Source: Actinomycetota bacterium (GTDB lineage Bacteria > Actinomycetota > Actinomycetes > Nanopelagicales > Nanopelagicaceae). Taken from it: DNA of 5,885 bases. Below, piece after piece: positions 1 through 5,885 of the stretch (positions within the stretch are counted from its first letter, which is position 1; the number at the start of each line of letters is the position of its first letter). The stretch is taken from the NCBI GenBank assembly GCA_009698515.1, contig WLQA01000049.1:1-5885 (forward strand), written 5' to 3'. The notes under the pieces were generated by a model, which saw only the letters and a program-made list of their open reading frames with translations, ran no database searches and was not told the DNA's origin. Made by a program: the position numbers and the translations under genes.

Positions 1-1154
1 ACCAATAGCGCATCACATTTAACAGTGCTCTTTGAATGATGTGCACCTTCTTGAACTTGTACTAATCCACGATAAGAAGTACGGCCGCCACCTCTTGCGA
101 CAGATTTAGAAATGATTGTTGATGATGTGTAAGGAGCAGCGTGCACCATTTTTGCACCAGAATCTTGATGTTGACCTTCACCAGCAAAAGCAATAGAAAG
201 AGTTTCTCCTTTTGCATGTGGACCCATCAACATAACAGCTGGATACTTCATGGTTACTTTAGATCCAATATTTCCATCGATCCACTCCATAGTGGCACCT
301 TCTGCACAAGTAGCACGCTTAGTCACTAAGTTATAAACATTGTTCGACCAATTTTGAATAGTTGTATAACGAACGCGAGCATTCTTTTTAACAATGATTT
401 CAACTACAGCTGAATGCAAAGAATCTGATGAGTAGATTGGCGCAGTACATCCCTCAACATAATGAATGTATGAATCTTCATCAGCAATAATCAAAGTTCT
501 CTCGAACTGACCCATGTTTTCAGTATTGATACGGAAATATGCTTGTAATGGAATATCTACTTTCACACCTTTCGGTACGTAAATAAATGAGCCACCAGAC
601 CAAACTGATGTATTCAATGCCGCAAACTTATTGTCTCCGACTGGAATAACAGTTCCAAAATACTCGCGGAAGAGCTCCTCATGTTCACGAAGTGCGGTAT
701 CTGTATCTAAAAACAAAACACCCTGTTTTTCTAAATCTTCACGGATTGAGTGATAAACAACCTCTGATTCATATTGAGCAGCAACTCCTGAAACTAATCG
801 CTTTTTTTCCGCTTCTGGAATTCCTAATCGGTCATATGTATTTTTAATATCATCTGGCAGATCTTCCCAAGTATTGGCTTGCTTTTCAGTAGAGCGCACA
901 AAGTATTTAATGGTGTCAAAGAAAATTCCTGACAAATCTGAACCCCATGATGGCATTGGTTTCTTTTCAAATAGCGATAAACCTTTTAGACGTAGATCTA
1001 GCATCCATTGCGGTTCACTCTTCTTTGCCGAGATATCTCGCACAACCTCTTCATTTAAACCACGACGGCTATTTGAGCCAGCATCAGTTTTATCTGACCA
1101 GCCGTACTCATACTTGCCAATACCTTCTAATTCTGGGTGGGCTATTTGGCTCAT
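1..1154 (-). CDS. sufB: Fe-S cluster assembly scaffold protein SufB (partial, C-terminus off the left edge)
   Basis: SufB is the scaffold subunit of the cytoplasmic SufBC2D complex, where new iron-sulfur clusters are built from SufS/SufE- or SufU-derived sulfur with SufC ATPase activity. Reading leftward from ATG at 1154, 384 codons are open with no stop or frameshift. The family is usually about 470-480 residues in actinobacteria, so roughly the last 90 are missing. The N-terminus begins [19 protein letters not shown]. Conserved blocks follow: [14 protein letters not shown] (about residues 46-59), [20 protein letters not shown] (about 185-204), [20 protein letters not shown] (Cys236), [11 protein letters not shown], and [12 protein letters not shown] before KCDALL at the edge. 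Cys236 and Cys380 appear to correspond to E. coli Cys254 and Cys405; Cys405 is implicated in cluster assembly. The start is fixed by the ATGA overlap with the sufR stop, which suggests translational coupling. A weak GAGAG lies just upstream inside sufR. No intein interrupts the gene. The rest of a suf operon (sufD, sufC, sufS, sufU) is expected beyond the left edge but is not visible. Identification is essentially certain. Confidence 0.97.
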   Translation of the reverse strand, partial: MSQIAHPELEGIGKYEYGWSDKTDAGSNSRRGLNEEVVRDISAKKSEPQWMLDLRLKGLSLFEKKPMPSWGSDLSGIFFDTIKYFVRSTEKQANTWEDLPDDIKNTYDRLGIPEAEKKRLVSGVAAQYESEVVYHSIREDLEKQGVLFLDTDTALREHEELFREYFGTVIPVGDNKFAALNTSVWSGGSFIYVPKGVKVDIPLQAYFRINTENMGQFERTLIIADEDSYIHYVEGCTAPIYSSDSLHSAVVEIIVKKNARVRYTTIQNWSNNVYNLVTKRATCAEGATMEWIDGNIGSKVTMKYPAVMLMGPHAKGETLSIAFAGEGQHQDSGAKMVHAAPYTSSTIISKSVARGGGRTSYRGLVQVQEGAHHSKSTVKCDALL

Positions 1155-1864
1155 GCGTTTGCTCGCTCTCGTTTTTTAGTTTGGGTAGTTGCTGGAATAA
1201 AGGTGGTGCAAACTCCATCGCCGTGGGCAATCGTCGCCAAGCGTTGTACATGTGTACCTAATACTCTTGAAAAAGCGGCGGTCTCAGCTTCACAAAGTTC
1301 CGGAAACTCAGATGCAACGTGTGCGATTGGACAATGGTGTTGGCAGATTTCTTCACCCATGCCCTTTTTGCCAGATGTGGCAGCAAATCCTTCAACACTT
1401 AATAATTTAGCTAAAGCTTTACTTTTTTCGGAAATACCTTTGTTGGAACTTTTAATTGTTTCGGCTTTTCGCTCTATTTCAGCTGCTCTAACATTTGCAA
1501 ACTCATTTACAAGATGAGCGCCATTTTTAGAACTCATAAATTTCAATGCTGCAACGGCCAAATCATCATAGGAATGTTCAAATTTTTCTCGACCTTCATC
1601 TGTCATTACAAATACTTTGGATGGCCGACCTCGGCCCCTAGTTACCGCGCTTTGATAAGGATCTCTTGCGGTTAAAACTCCTTCAACGATTAATGAATCA
1701 AGATGACGACGAATGCCAGCAGGAGTTATCTTCAATCTCTTGGCTAAATCCACCGCTGTAGCGGGGCCGCTTTCTAGGATGGTTCGAGCCACCTGATCTC
1801 GCGTCTTATCCGGCTCATTCTTTTTCACAACATAAGTGTTGCGTAATTCCGCTATATGCGCCAC
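1151..1864 (-). CDS. sufR: SufR-type winged-helix transcriptional regulator with predicted Fe-S cluster
   Basis: This 237-residue protein is a predicted iron-sulfur-sensing regulator of the suf operon that it heads. Residues about 21-70 form a winged helix-turn-helix ([19 protein letters not shown], then [13 protein letters not shown] as the likely recognition region). A basic wing, [16 protein letters not shown], follows at about 77-91. The C-terminal part has four cysteines: Cys174 and Cys178 ([11 protein letters not shown]), Cys191 (FPELCEAE) and Cys219 (GDGVCTTF). The spacing of 178, 191 and 219 (13 and 28) matches, from memory, the three cluster-binding cysteines of cyanobacterial SufR (164, 177, 205). 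That supports cluster-dependent DNA binding, presumably repressing suf when clusters are plentiful. The start is GTG at 1864. There is no in-frame ATG close upstream; another GTG lies at codon 13, but it would leave only a short stretch before the DNA-binding domain. No strong ribosome binding site is seen. The TGA stop overlaps the sufB ATG. Family assignment is firm; the effector and operator are inferred. Confidence 0.93.
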   Translation of the reverse strand: MAHIAELRNTYVVKKNEPDKTRDQVARTILESGPATAVDLAKRLKITPAGIRRHLDSLIVEGVLTARDPYQSAVTRGRGRPSKVFVMTDEGREKFEHSYDDLAVAALKFMSSKNGAHLVNEFANVRAAEIERKAETIKSSNKGISEKSKALAKLLSVEGFAATSGKKGMGEEICQHHCPIAHVASEFPELCEAETAAFSRVLGTHVQRLATIAHGDGVCTTFIPATTQTKKRERANA

Positions 1865-1951
1865 TTTTAGCCCATATGTTCTGTGTGAGGTTGCCCAACT
1901 CAGCCTATTTAAATAATCAGATGAAGCCGCTTGACCTAATAGGCTTAAAAC
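1865..1951. promoter_or_regulatory. Divergent sufR/ctaA intergenic control region
   Basis: This 87-base spacer is the only non-coding stretch in the window, so promoters for the leftward sufR-sufB unit and the rightward ctaA-tkt-tal unit should lie here unless promoters are buried in genes. It contains a perfect 10-bp palindrome TATTTAAATA (1906-1915), an 8-bp inverted repeat (AGCCTATT at 1902-1909, AATAGGCT at 1938-1945), a GTTG-CC-CAAC dyad (1890-1899) and CATATG (1873-1878). For ctaA, a possible promoter is TTGCCC (1891-1896) with AATAAT (1912-1917, spacer 15) or TAATCA (1914-1919, spacer 17). Neither is a strong match. For sufR the AT-rich palindrome could serve as a -10, but I see no convincing -35. 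The region is certain to be intergenic; the individual promoter elements are guesses. Confidence 0.6.
1902..1945. repeat. 8-bp perfect inverted repeat, possible operator half-sites
   Basis: AGCCTATT at 1902-1909 is repeated as its exact reverse complement AATAGGCT at 1938-1945, with 28 bases between the arms. The left arm overlaps the palindrome TATTTAAATA (1906-1915). The right arm lies only six bases before the ctaA start. The spacer is too long for an efficient terminator hairpin and there is no following T-run. A pair of protein-binding sites is the more natural reading. By my rough estimate an 8-bp inverted pair has about a 5% chance of occurring somewhere in a spacer this size, so it may be accidental. 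SufR is the nearest candidate binder. Confidence 0.35.
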
Positions 1952-2851
1952 ATGATGGTTGACCGTAAATCAATAAAGGGTCGAATCTTCACTCTGTTGG
2001 TATTTCTACAGGCATCCTTAATTGTTACTGGTGGGGCGGTTCGGTTAACCGGCTCCGGCCTTGGTTGCCCAACTTGGCCGCAATGTACCCCTGGCTCTTA
2101 CACACCAGTTCCCCATCAAGCCGAAGGCCAGCTTCACGCTTGGATTGAATTTGGAAACCGATTATTAACATTTCTCCTTTTCTTTACAGCATTAGCCGCA
2201 TTAGTTCTCACCTTTAAATTAACTAAGGATCAGATTAAAAATCAAAAAGTGCGTTTACTTGCATTGCTTCAACTCTTAGGAATATTTGGTCAAGCAATTC
2301 TAGGTGGCATAACAGTTTTAACAGATTTAAATCCAATTCCAGTTGCTGGACATTACTTACTTTCTATCGCTTTGGTCGCTGGGGCGTTATCACTTCGCTT
2401 TCACATAATAGGAATAAATCTTGCAGAAGTTAAGTACCCGCTCACAGCTTTGATTAGATTACAACTCATACTTACGATTGCAGTTTTAATTATTGGCACA
2501 ATCGTAACTGGCAGCGGACCACATGCTGGAGATGAAAAAGCAAAGAGATTTGGCTTTAACCCGCAAATAGTTTCCTGGTTTCACGCCGATTTAGTTATCG
2601 CCTTGGTTGCAATAACTGGCGTTGTTTGGATTTTATCTCGTGAAACTAAAGGAATTCTTTATGCAAGAAATAAATTTTTTATACTCGCAATCTTAATTCA
2701 AGGCTTAATTGGATACTTTCAATATTTCACCGGATTACCTGAATTAGCGGTAGGTCTGCACTTGCTTGGTTCAACTATCGTTTGGATAAGTGCTTGGACT
2801 CTTTTTAAAGTTTCAAATATTGATTTATTTCCAGGAAGGGTTAAAAAATAA
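1952..2851 (+). CDS. ctaA: Heme A synthase (COX15/CtaA family)
   Basis: CtaA oxidises the C8 methyl group of heme O to a formyl group, giving heme A for aa3-type cytochrome c oxidase; it acts in the cytoplasmic membrane. The 299-residue protein has about eight hydrophobic segments (roughly 11-32, 71-90, 102-123, 131-153, 168-187, 210-229, 241-260, 266-287), arranged as two four-helix halves. After helix 1 comes GGAVRLTGSGLGCPTWPQC, with the Cys39/Cys45 pair found in many bacterial CtaA proteins. Conserved positions include His62 and Glu66 (HAWIEFGNR), His134 (VAGHYLLS), His191 (TGSGPHAGD), His211 (WFHADLV) and His270 (GLHLLGS). His211 and His270 are the likely heme ligands of the second half. 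The usual Glu-x-x-His pair reads Glu66-x-x-Asn69, which I believe is common in actinobacteria. The start is ATG 1952; ATG 1955 directly after it is equally possible. No clear Shine-Dalgarno precedes it, so a leaderless or very short leader mRNA is possible. The stop overlaps the tkt start by one base. ctaB, often nearby, is not in the window. Confidence 0.95.
   Translation: MMVDRKSIKGRIFTLLVFLQASLIVTGGAVRLTGSGLGCPTWPQCTPGSYTPVPHQAEGQLHAWIEFGNRLLTFLLFFTALAALVLTFKLTKDQIKNQKVRLLALLQLLGIFGQAILGGITVLTDLNPIPVAGHYLLSIALVAGALSLRFHIIGINLAEVKYPLTALIRLQLILTIAVLIIGTIVTGSGPHAGDEKAKRFGFNPQIVSWFHADLVIALVAITGVVWILSRETKGILYARNKFFILAILIQGLIGYFQYFTGLPELAVGLHLLGSTIVWISAWTLFKVSNIDLFPGRVKK
2833..2840 (+). promoter_or_regulatory. 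Ribosome binding site for tkt inside the ctaA 3' end
   Basis: AGGAAGGG, ten bases before the tkt ATG at 2851, is the only strong Shine-Dalgarno-like sequence at any of the five starts. It is embedded in the codons for the last residues of CtaA (PGRV). It supports ATG 2851 as the transketolase start and suggests that tkt can recruit ribosomes itself besides being coupled to ctaA through TAATG. Confidence 0.7.
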
Positions 2852-4896
2852 TGCAACCATGGAGCGCACTTGATGATCAGGCGGTAACAACTTCCCGGGC
2901 ATTGGCGATGGATGCAGTGCAAAAGGTTGGCAATGGTCATCCAGGAACTGCAATGTCACTTGCGCCAGTTGCTTACACACTCTTTCAACGAATACTTAAA
3001 CATGATCCTTCGCATCCGGATTGGATCGCCCGCGATAGATTTATTCTCTCTTGCGGTCACTCCTCTTTAACTTTGTATATTCAATTATTTTTGTCCGGTT
3101 ATGGAGTTGAACTTGATGATTTGAAATCATTTCGAACGCATAACGCCCTCACTCCCGGTCATCCTGAGTATGGCCACACACTAGGAGTTGAAACCACTAC
3201 CGGACCTTTGGGTCAAGGAGTTGCAAATGCTGTAGGTATGGCAATGGCTTCACGTTATGAAAAAGGGTTACTGGATCCAGATAATAAAACAGATTTATTT
3301 GACCATAATATTTGGGTTATTTGTTCAGATGGTGATTTGCAAGAAGGTGTCAGCGCTGAAGCTTCTTCCTTGGCTGGTACTCAACAATTAGGAAACTTAA
3401 AGGTTATTTATGATGATAATCGAATCTCTATTGAAGGCGATACCCATGTTGCTTTTGATGAGGATGTCAGCGCCCGATATAAATCTTATGGCTGGGAAGT
3501 TTTTGAAGTAAGTGCAAAACATAATGGTGATGTTGATCGCGAGAAGCTCGAACAGATCATGGAAAAGGCGCTGTTAGAAAAAGACAAACCAGTTTTGATC
3601 AGATTGCATTCAGTAATTGCTTGGCCGGCACCTTCTGCGCAAGGCACTGCGGAATCTCATGGATCAGCACTTGGTGCAGATGAGGTAAGTGCTACCAAGA
3701 AAGTTCTAGGATTAAATCCCGATGAAAGCTTTGTAGTCCCAGCAGAAGTATTAGATCATGCCAGAAAAATTAAAGAGCGTGGAGCTAAAAATTATCAAAC
3801 CTGGCAGGTCAAATTTAGTGAATGGCAAAGTGCCAACAATGACAAAGCCGAGTTGCTACGAAGATTGATTAATCATGAACTACCAGCAAATTGGGCTAAG
3901 AATCTTCCTGTTTTTTCAACTGAAAAAGAGATCGCAACTCGCGCTGCATCTGGCAAGGTAATACAAGAGATTGCTAAAGCGCTACCAGAATTTTGGGGTG
4001 GATCCGCAGATTTAGCAGGCAGCAATAACACAACAATCGAGGGTGGAAATTCATTTCTACCTGCAACTTCTCAAATGAAGAATGCACATCCGCATGGCCG
4101 AATAATTCATTTTGGTATTCGCGAACATGCGATGGGCGCAATTTTAAATGGCATTGCACTCCATGGTTTAGCAAAACCTTTCGCTGGAACTTTTCTCGTT
4201 TTCAGCGATTACATGAGAGGCGCAGTAAGACTTTCTGCAATTATGAAATTGCCGATCACTTATGTTTGGAGTCATGACTCAATTGGTTTAGGTGAAGATG
4301 GTCCAACTCATCAACCAGTCGAGCATCTAGCGACATTAAGAGCTATTCCAGATTTTGCAGTAATTAGACCTGCAGATGCCAACGAAGTATCGATTGCTTG
4401 GCGAGAGATAATCACACGCGCCCAACCTGTTGGGCTTGCATTATCAAGACAAAATCTGCCAGTAATCGATCGAACCCAAAACAATTCTGCGGAGGGTTTG
4501 AGTAAAGGTGCATATGTGCTCAATGATTCAGCAAATAACTTTGATGTAATTTTAATTGCAACTGGTTCCGAGGTTAGCTTGGCATTGAAGTCGCAGGCAG
4601 AGTTAGTAGCGCAAGGAATAGCAACGCGGGTAGTAAGTGCGCCATGTTTGGAATGGTTTGAACAGCAGGATCAAAGTTATAAAGAAAAGGTATTACCAAA
4701 AAGTGTTAAAGCGCGCGTAAGTATTGAGGCAGGTATTGCTATGCCTTGGTATAAGTTCATTGGTGATCATGGTGTTGCTGTATCACTTGAACATTTTGGA
4801 GCATCGGCCAGTGCCACTACTCTCTTTAAAGAGTTTGGATTTACCGTTGAAAATGTGGTTAACGCCGCCAAGCAAAGTATTGCTAATTCAAAATGA
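2851..4896 (+). CDS. tkt: Transketolase
   Basis: This thiamine-diphosphate enzyme transfers two-carbon ketol units between sugar phosphates in the non-oxidative pentose phosphate pathway, for example xylulose 5-phosphate plus ribose 5-phosphate to sedoheptulose 7-phosphate plus glyceraldehyde 3-phosphate. It is cytosolic and usually a dimer. The 681 residues are full length (E. coli about 663, actinobacteria about 700). The N-terminal pyrophosphate-binding domain holds His30 (NGHPGTAMSLAP), His70 (SCGHSSLTLY), His104 (TPGHPEYGHT), the cofactor motif CSDGDLQEGVS (Asp160) ending at Asn190 (YDDNRIS), and His270 (ESHGSALG). The pyrimidine domain (about 355-535) holds Arg364, GGSADLAGSN (Ser391), catalytic Glu425 (FGIREHAMGA), SHDSIGLGEDGPTHQPVEH (His475, Asp483, His487) and Arg533 (LSRQNLP). 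The C-terminal domain runs from about 545, with ATGSEVSLAL. All cofactor and substrate residues I can align with the E. coli enzyme are present, so it should be active. It follows ctaA with a one-base overlap and a good ribosome binding site, and its TGA overlaps the tal ATG. Confidence 0.98.
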   Translation: MQPWSALDDQAVTTSRALAMDAVQKVGNGHPGTAMSLAPVAYTLFQRILKHDPSHPDWIARDRFILSCGHSSLTLYIQLFLSGYGVELDDLKSFRTHNALTPGHPEYGHTLGVETTTGPLGQGVANAVGMAMASRYEKGLLDPDNKTDLFDHNIWVICSDGDLQEGVSAEASSLAGTQQLGNLKVIYDDNRISIEGDTHVAFDEDVSARYKSYGWEVFEVSAKHNGDVDREKLEQIMEKALLEKDKPVLIRLHSVIAWPAPSAQGTAESHGSALGADEVSATKKVLGLNPDESFVVPAEVLDHARKIKERGAKNYQTWQVKFSEWQSANNDKAELLRRLINHELPANWAKNLPVFSTEKEIATRAASGKVIQEIAKALPEFWGGSADLAGSNNTTIEGGNSFLPATSQMKNAHPHGRIIHFGIREHAMGAILNGIALHGLAKPFAGTFLVFSDYMRGAVRLSAIMKLPITYVWSHDSIGLGEDGPTHQPVEHLATLRAIPDFAVIRPADANEVSIAWREIITRAQPVGLALSRQNLPVIDRTQNNSAEGLSKGAYVLNDSANNFDVILIATGSEVSLALKSQAELVAQGIATRVVSAPCLEWFEQQDQSYKEKVLPKSVKARVSIEAGIAMPWYKFIGDHGVAVSLEHFGASASATTLFKEFGFTVENVVNAAKQSIANSK

Positions 4897-5885
4897 GTTC
4901 ACCTCTCTCCCAAATCTCATTAGCCGGAACATCGGTTTGGCTAGATGATCTATCTCGCAAACGGTTATCAGATGGATCCTTGCTGAAATTAATTACAGAA
5001 GATAATGTGGTGGGTGTTACAACTAATCCCAGCATTTTCAATACGGCGATTAGCAACTCTGATCTATATGTTTCAGATATACAGAGAATGAAAGTTCAAA
5101 CAGTTGATGAAATAATTACCGAATTAACCTGCTCAGATGTCTCCCAAGCATGTGATTTGTTCAAAGAAATTTTTGAAAAAACTGGTCATCAAGATGGTCG
5201 GATTTCGATTGAAGTAGATCCAAGATTTGCCCGCGATACAAAGGCCACAGTTAATCAAGGCGTTGAGCTTTGGCGGAAAATTAATAAACCAAATCTTTTA
5301 ATCAAAGTACCGGCAACTAAAGAAGGCCTGCCTGCCATAACGCAATTAATTGCAAGAGGCATCAGCGTGAATGTCACCTTGATCTTTTCAGTACAGAGGT
5401 ATCGTGAAGTTCTACAAGCATATGCAGATGGAGTAACCCAAGCCTTAATTAATAAATTGGATGTGAAAGAGATTTACTCAGTGGCTTCATTTTTCATTAG
5501 CCGAATAGACTCTGAAGTTGATAAAACAATTGAAGCAAATTCGCCTCTTCGCGGTACAGCTGCAATTGCTAATGCAACTATGGCTTATCAATCATTCATC
5601 GAATTTAGCAATAGCCAGCTATGGCAAAGTTTGAGTAAACAAGGTGCGAACCTACAACGTCCGCTTTGGGCATCGACTGGAGTTAAAGATCCAGCCTATG
5701 ATCCAACTAGATATGTAATGCAGTTAATTGCTGCCAATACCGTTAATACGATGCCTGAAAATACTTTGAATGCAGTCAGATCAACTGGCGTATTCGCAGG
5801 TGAGACAATCACCGATAATTATCAAAATGCTAAAGCAAACCTAGCAAAATTAGCACTGGCCGGAGTTGATCTGGAAAAGATTACA
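4893..5885 (+). CDS. tal: Transaldolase (partial, C-terminus off the right edge)
   Basis: Transaldolase moves a dihydroxyacetone unit from sedoheptulose 7-phosphate to glyceraldehyde 3-phosphate, giving erythrose 4-phosphate and fructose 6-phosphate. It completes the non-oxidative pentose phosphate pathway with the upstream transketolase. From ATG 4893 the frame is open for 331 codons to the window edge. Actinobacterial enzymes are about 370 residues, so perhaps 40 are missing. Key blocks of the (beta/alpha)8 barrel are present: SVWLDDLSR with Asp18, VTTNPSIF with Asn45, ISIEVDPR with Glu107 and Asp109, LLIKVPAT with Schiff-base Lys138, SVNVTLIFS, SVASFFISRID, and RPLWASTGVKDPAYDPTRYV followed by APNTVNTMPE-like AANTVNTMPE. 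The length and these motifs fit the long actinobacterial/cyanobacterial subtype. The start is set by the ATGA overlap with tkt. No Shine-Dalgarno is visible in the last codons of tkt, so translation probably depends on ribosomes finishing tkt. In related genomes zwf, opcA and pgl often follow; that cannot be seen here. Confidence 0.96.
   Translation, partial: MSSPLSQISLAGTSVWLDDLSRKRLSDGSLLKLITEDNVVGVTTNPSIFNTAISNSDLYVSDIQRMKVQTVDEIITELTCSDVSQACDLFKEIFEKTGHQDGRISIEVDPRFARDTKATVNQGVELWRKINKPNLLIKVPATKEGLPAITQLIARGISVNVTLIFSVQRYREVLQAYADGVTQALINKLDVKEIYSVASFFISRIDSEVDKTIEANSPLRGTAAIANATMAYQSFIEFSNSQLWQSLSKQGANLQRPLWASTGVKDPAYDPTRYVMQLIAANTVNTMPENTLNAVRSTGVFAGETITDNYQNAKANLAKLALAGVDLEKIT

Noticed and set aside
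141..1261. Plus-strand open frames at 141-329, 874-1179 and 947-1261
   Set aside because: They lie antisense to sufB (the last also reaches the 3' end of sufR), whose frame is conserved throughout. Their translations show no recognisable motif.
1137..1517. Plus-strand open frame of 126 codons
   Set aside because: It is antisense to the conserved Cys-rich region of sufR, has no ribosome binding site and no family resemblance.
1873..1899. Match to known SufR operators (cyanobacterial CAAC-N6-GTTG or the mycobacterial ACACT/TGTGA type)
   Set aside because: TGTGA (1884-1888) lacks a proper partner half-site. The GTTG and CAAC here are in the reverse order with a two-base gap, so neither published pattern as I recall it is met.
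1931..1936. TTGACC as a -35 element for ctaA
   Set aside because: A -10 at normal spacing would fall at or beyond the ATG at 1952, and the only AT-rich sequence before the ATG is about nine bases away.
3328..3360. Possible defect in the transketolase cofactor motif (SDGD where E. coli has GDGC)
   Set aside because: The metal-binding Asp160 and Asn190 are present, and SDGD is the form I recall in mycobacterial transketolases, so it is a normal variant.
2719..4523. Minus-strand open frames at 2719-2940, 3974-4174 and 4311-4523
   Set aside because: They are shadows opposite ctaA and tkt, where the plus-strand frame carries the conserved catalytic motifs.
4724..4948. Plus-strand open frame of 74 codons across the tkt/tal junction
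   Set aside because: It is out of frame with both well-supported genes and has no start signal or recognisable protein features.

Overview
The window looks like a compact piece of an AT-rich actinobacterial chromosome. I estimate about 40% G+C by eye from sampled lines. The proteins read as actinobacterial: SufB, a SufR-type regulator next to it, a heme A synthase with the motif IEFGNR, a transketolase with SDGD and ESHGSALG, and a transaldolase with RPLWASTGVK. The sufR-sufB / ctaA / tkt-tal neighbourhood is a known actinobacterial arrangement. Low G+C, four overlapping or nearly overlapping junctions and almost no non-coding DNA suggest a streamlined lineage, such as the freshwater acI group (Nanopelagicales). 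That placement is inference; no rRNA or other marker is present.

The layout is divergent around one 87-base spacer (1865-1951). Leftward on the minus strand lie sufR (1864-1151), a predicted Fe-S-sensing repressor, and sufB (1154 to beyond the left edge), the scaffold subunit of the SUF iron-sulfur assembly complex. They overlap by four bases (ATGA). Rightward on the plus strand lie ctaA (1952-2851, heme A synthase), tkt (2851-4896, transketolase) and tal (4893 to beyond the right edge, transaldolase). ctaA and tkt share one base (TAATG), and tkt and tal overlap by ATGA. All five reading frames are intact as far as they can be read.

The left unit makes and regulates iron-sulfur clusters. The right unit joins maturation of the aa3-type cytochrome oxidase (heme A) to the non-oxidative pentose phosphate pathway, in which Tkt and Tal exchange two- and three-carbon units between sugar phosphates. 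The shared spacer holds a 10-bp palindrome, an 8-bp inverted repeat and a small GTTG/CAAC dyad. These are candidates for the operator of the SUF regulator or for promoter elements of both units.

I found no RNA gene, mobile element, CRISPR array, intein, clear terminator or novel defence-type system. The genes are conserved housekeeping genes. The points worth a second look are the control region, the His-to-Asn change at a heme-ligand motif of CtaA, the direct ctaA-tkt junction without ctaB, and the near absence of Shine-Dalgarno sequences.
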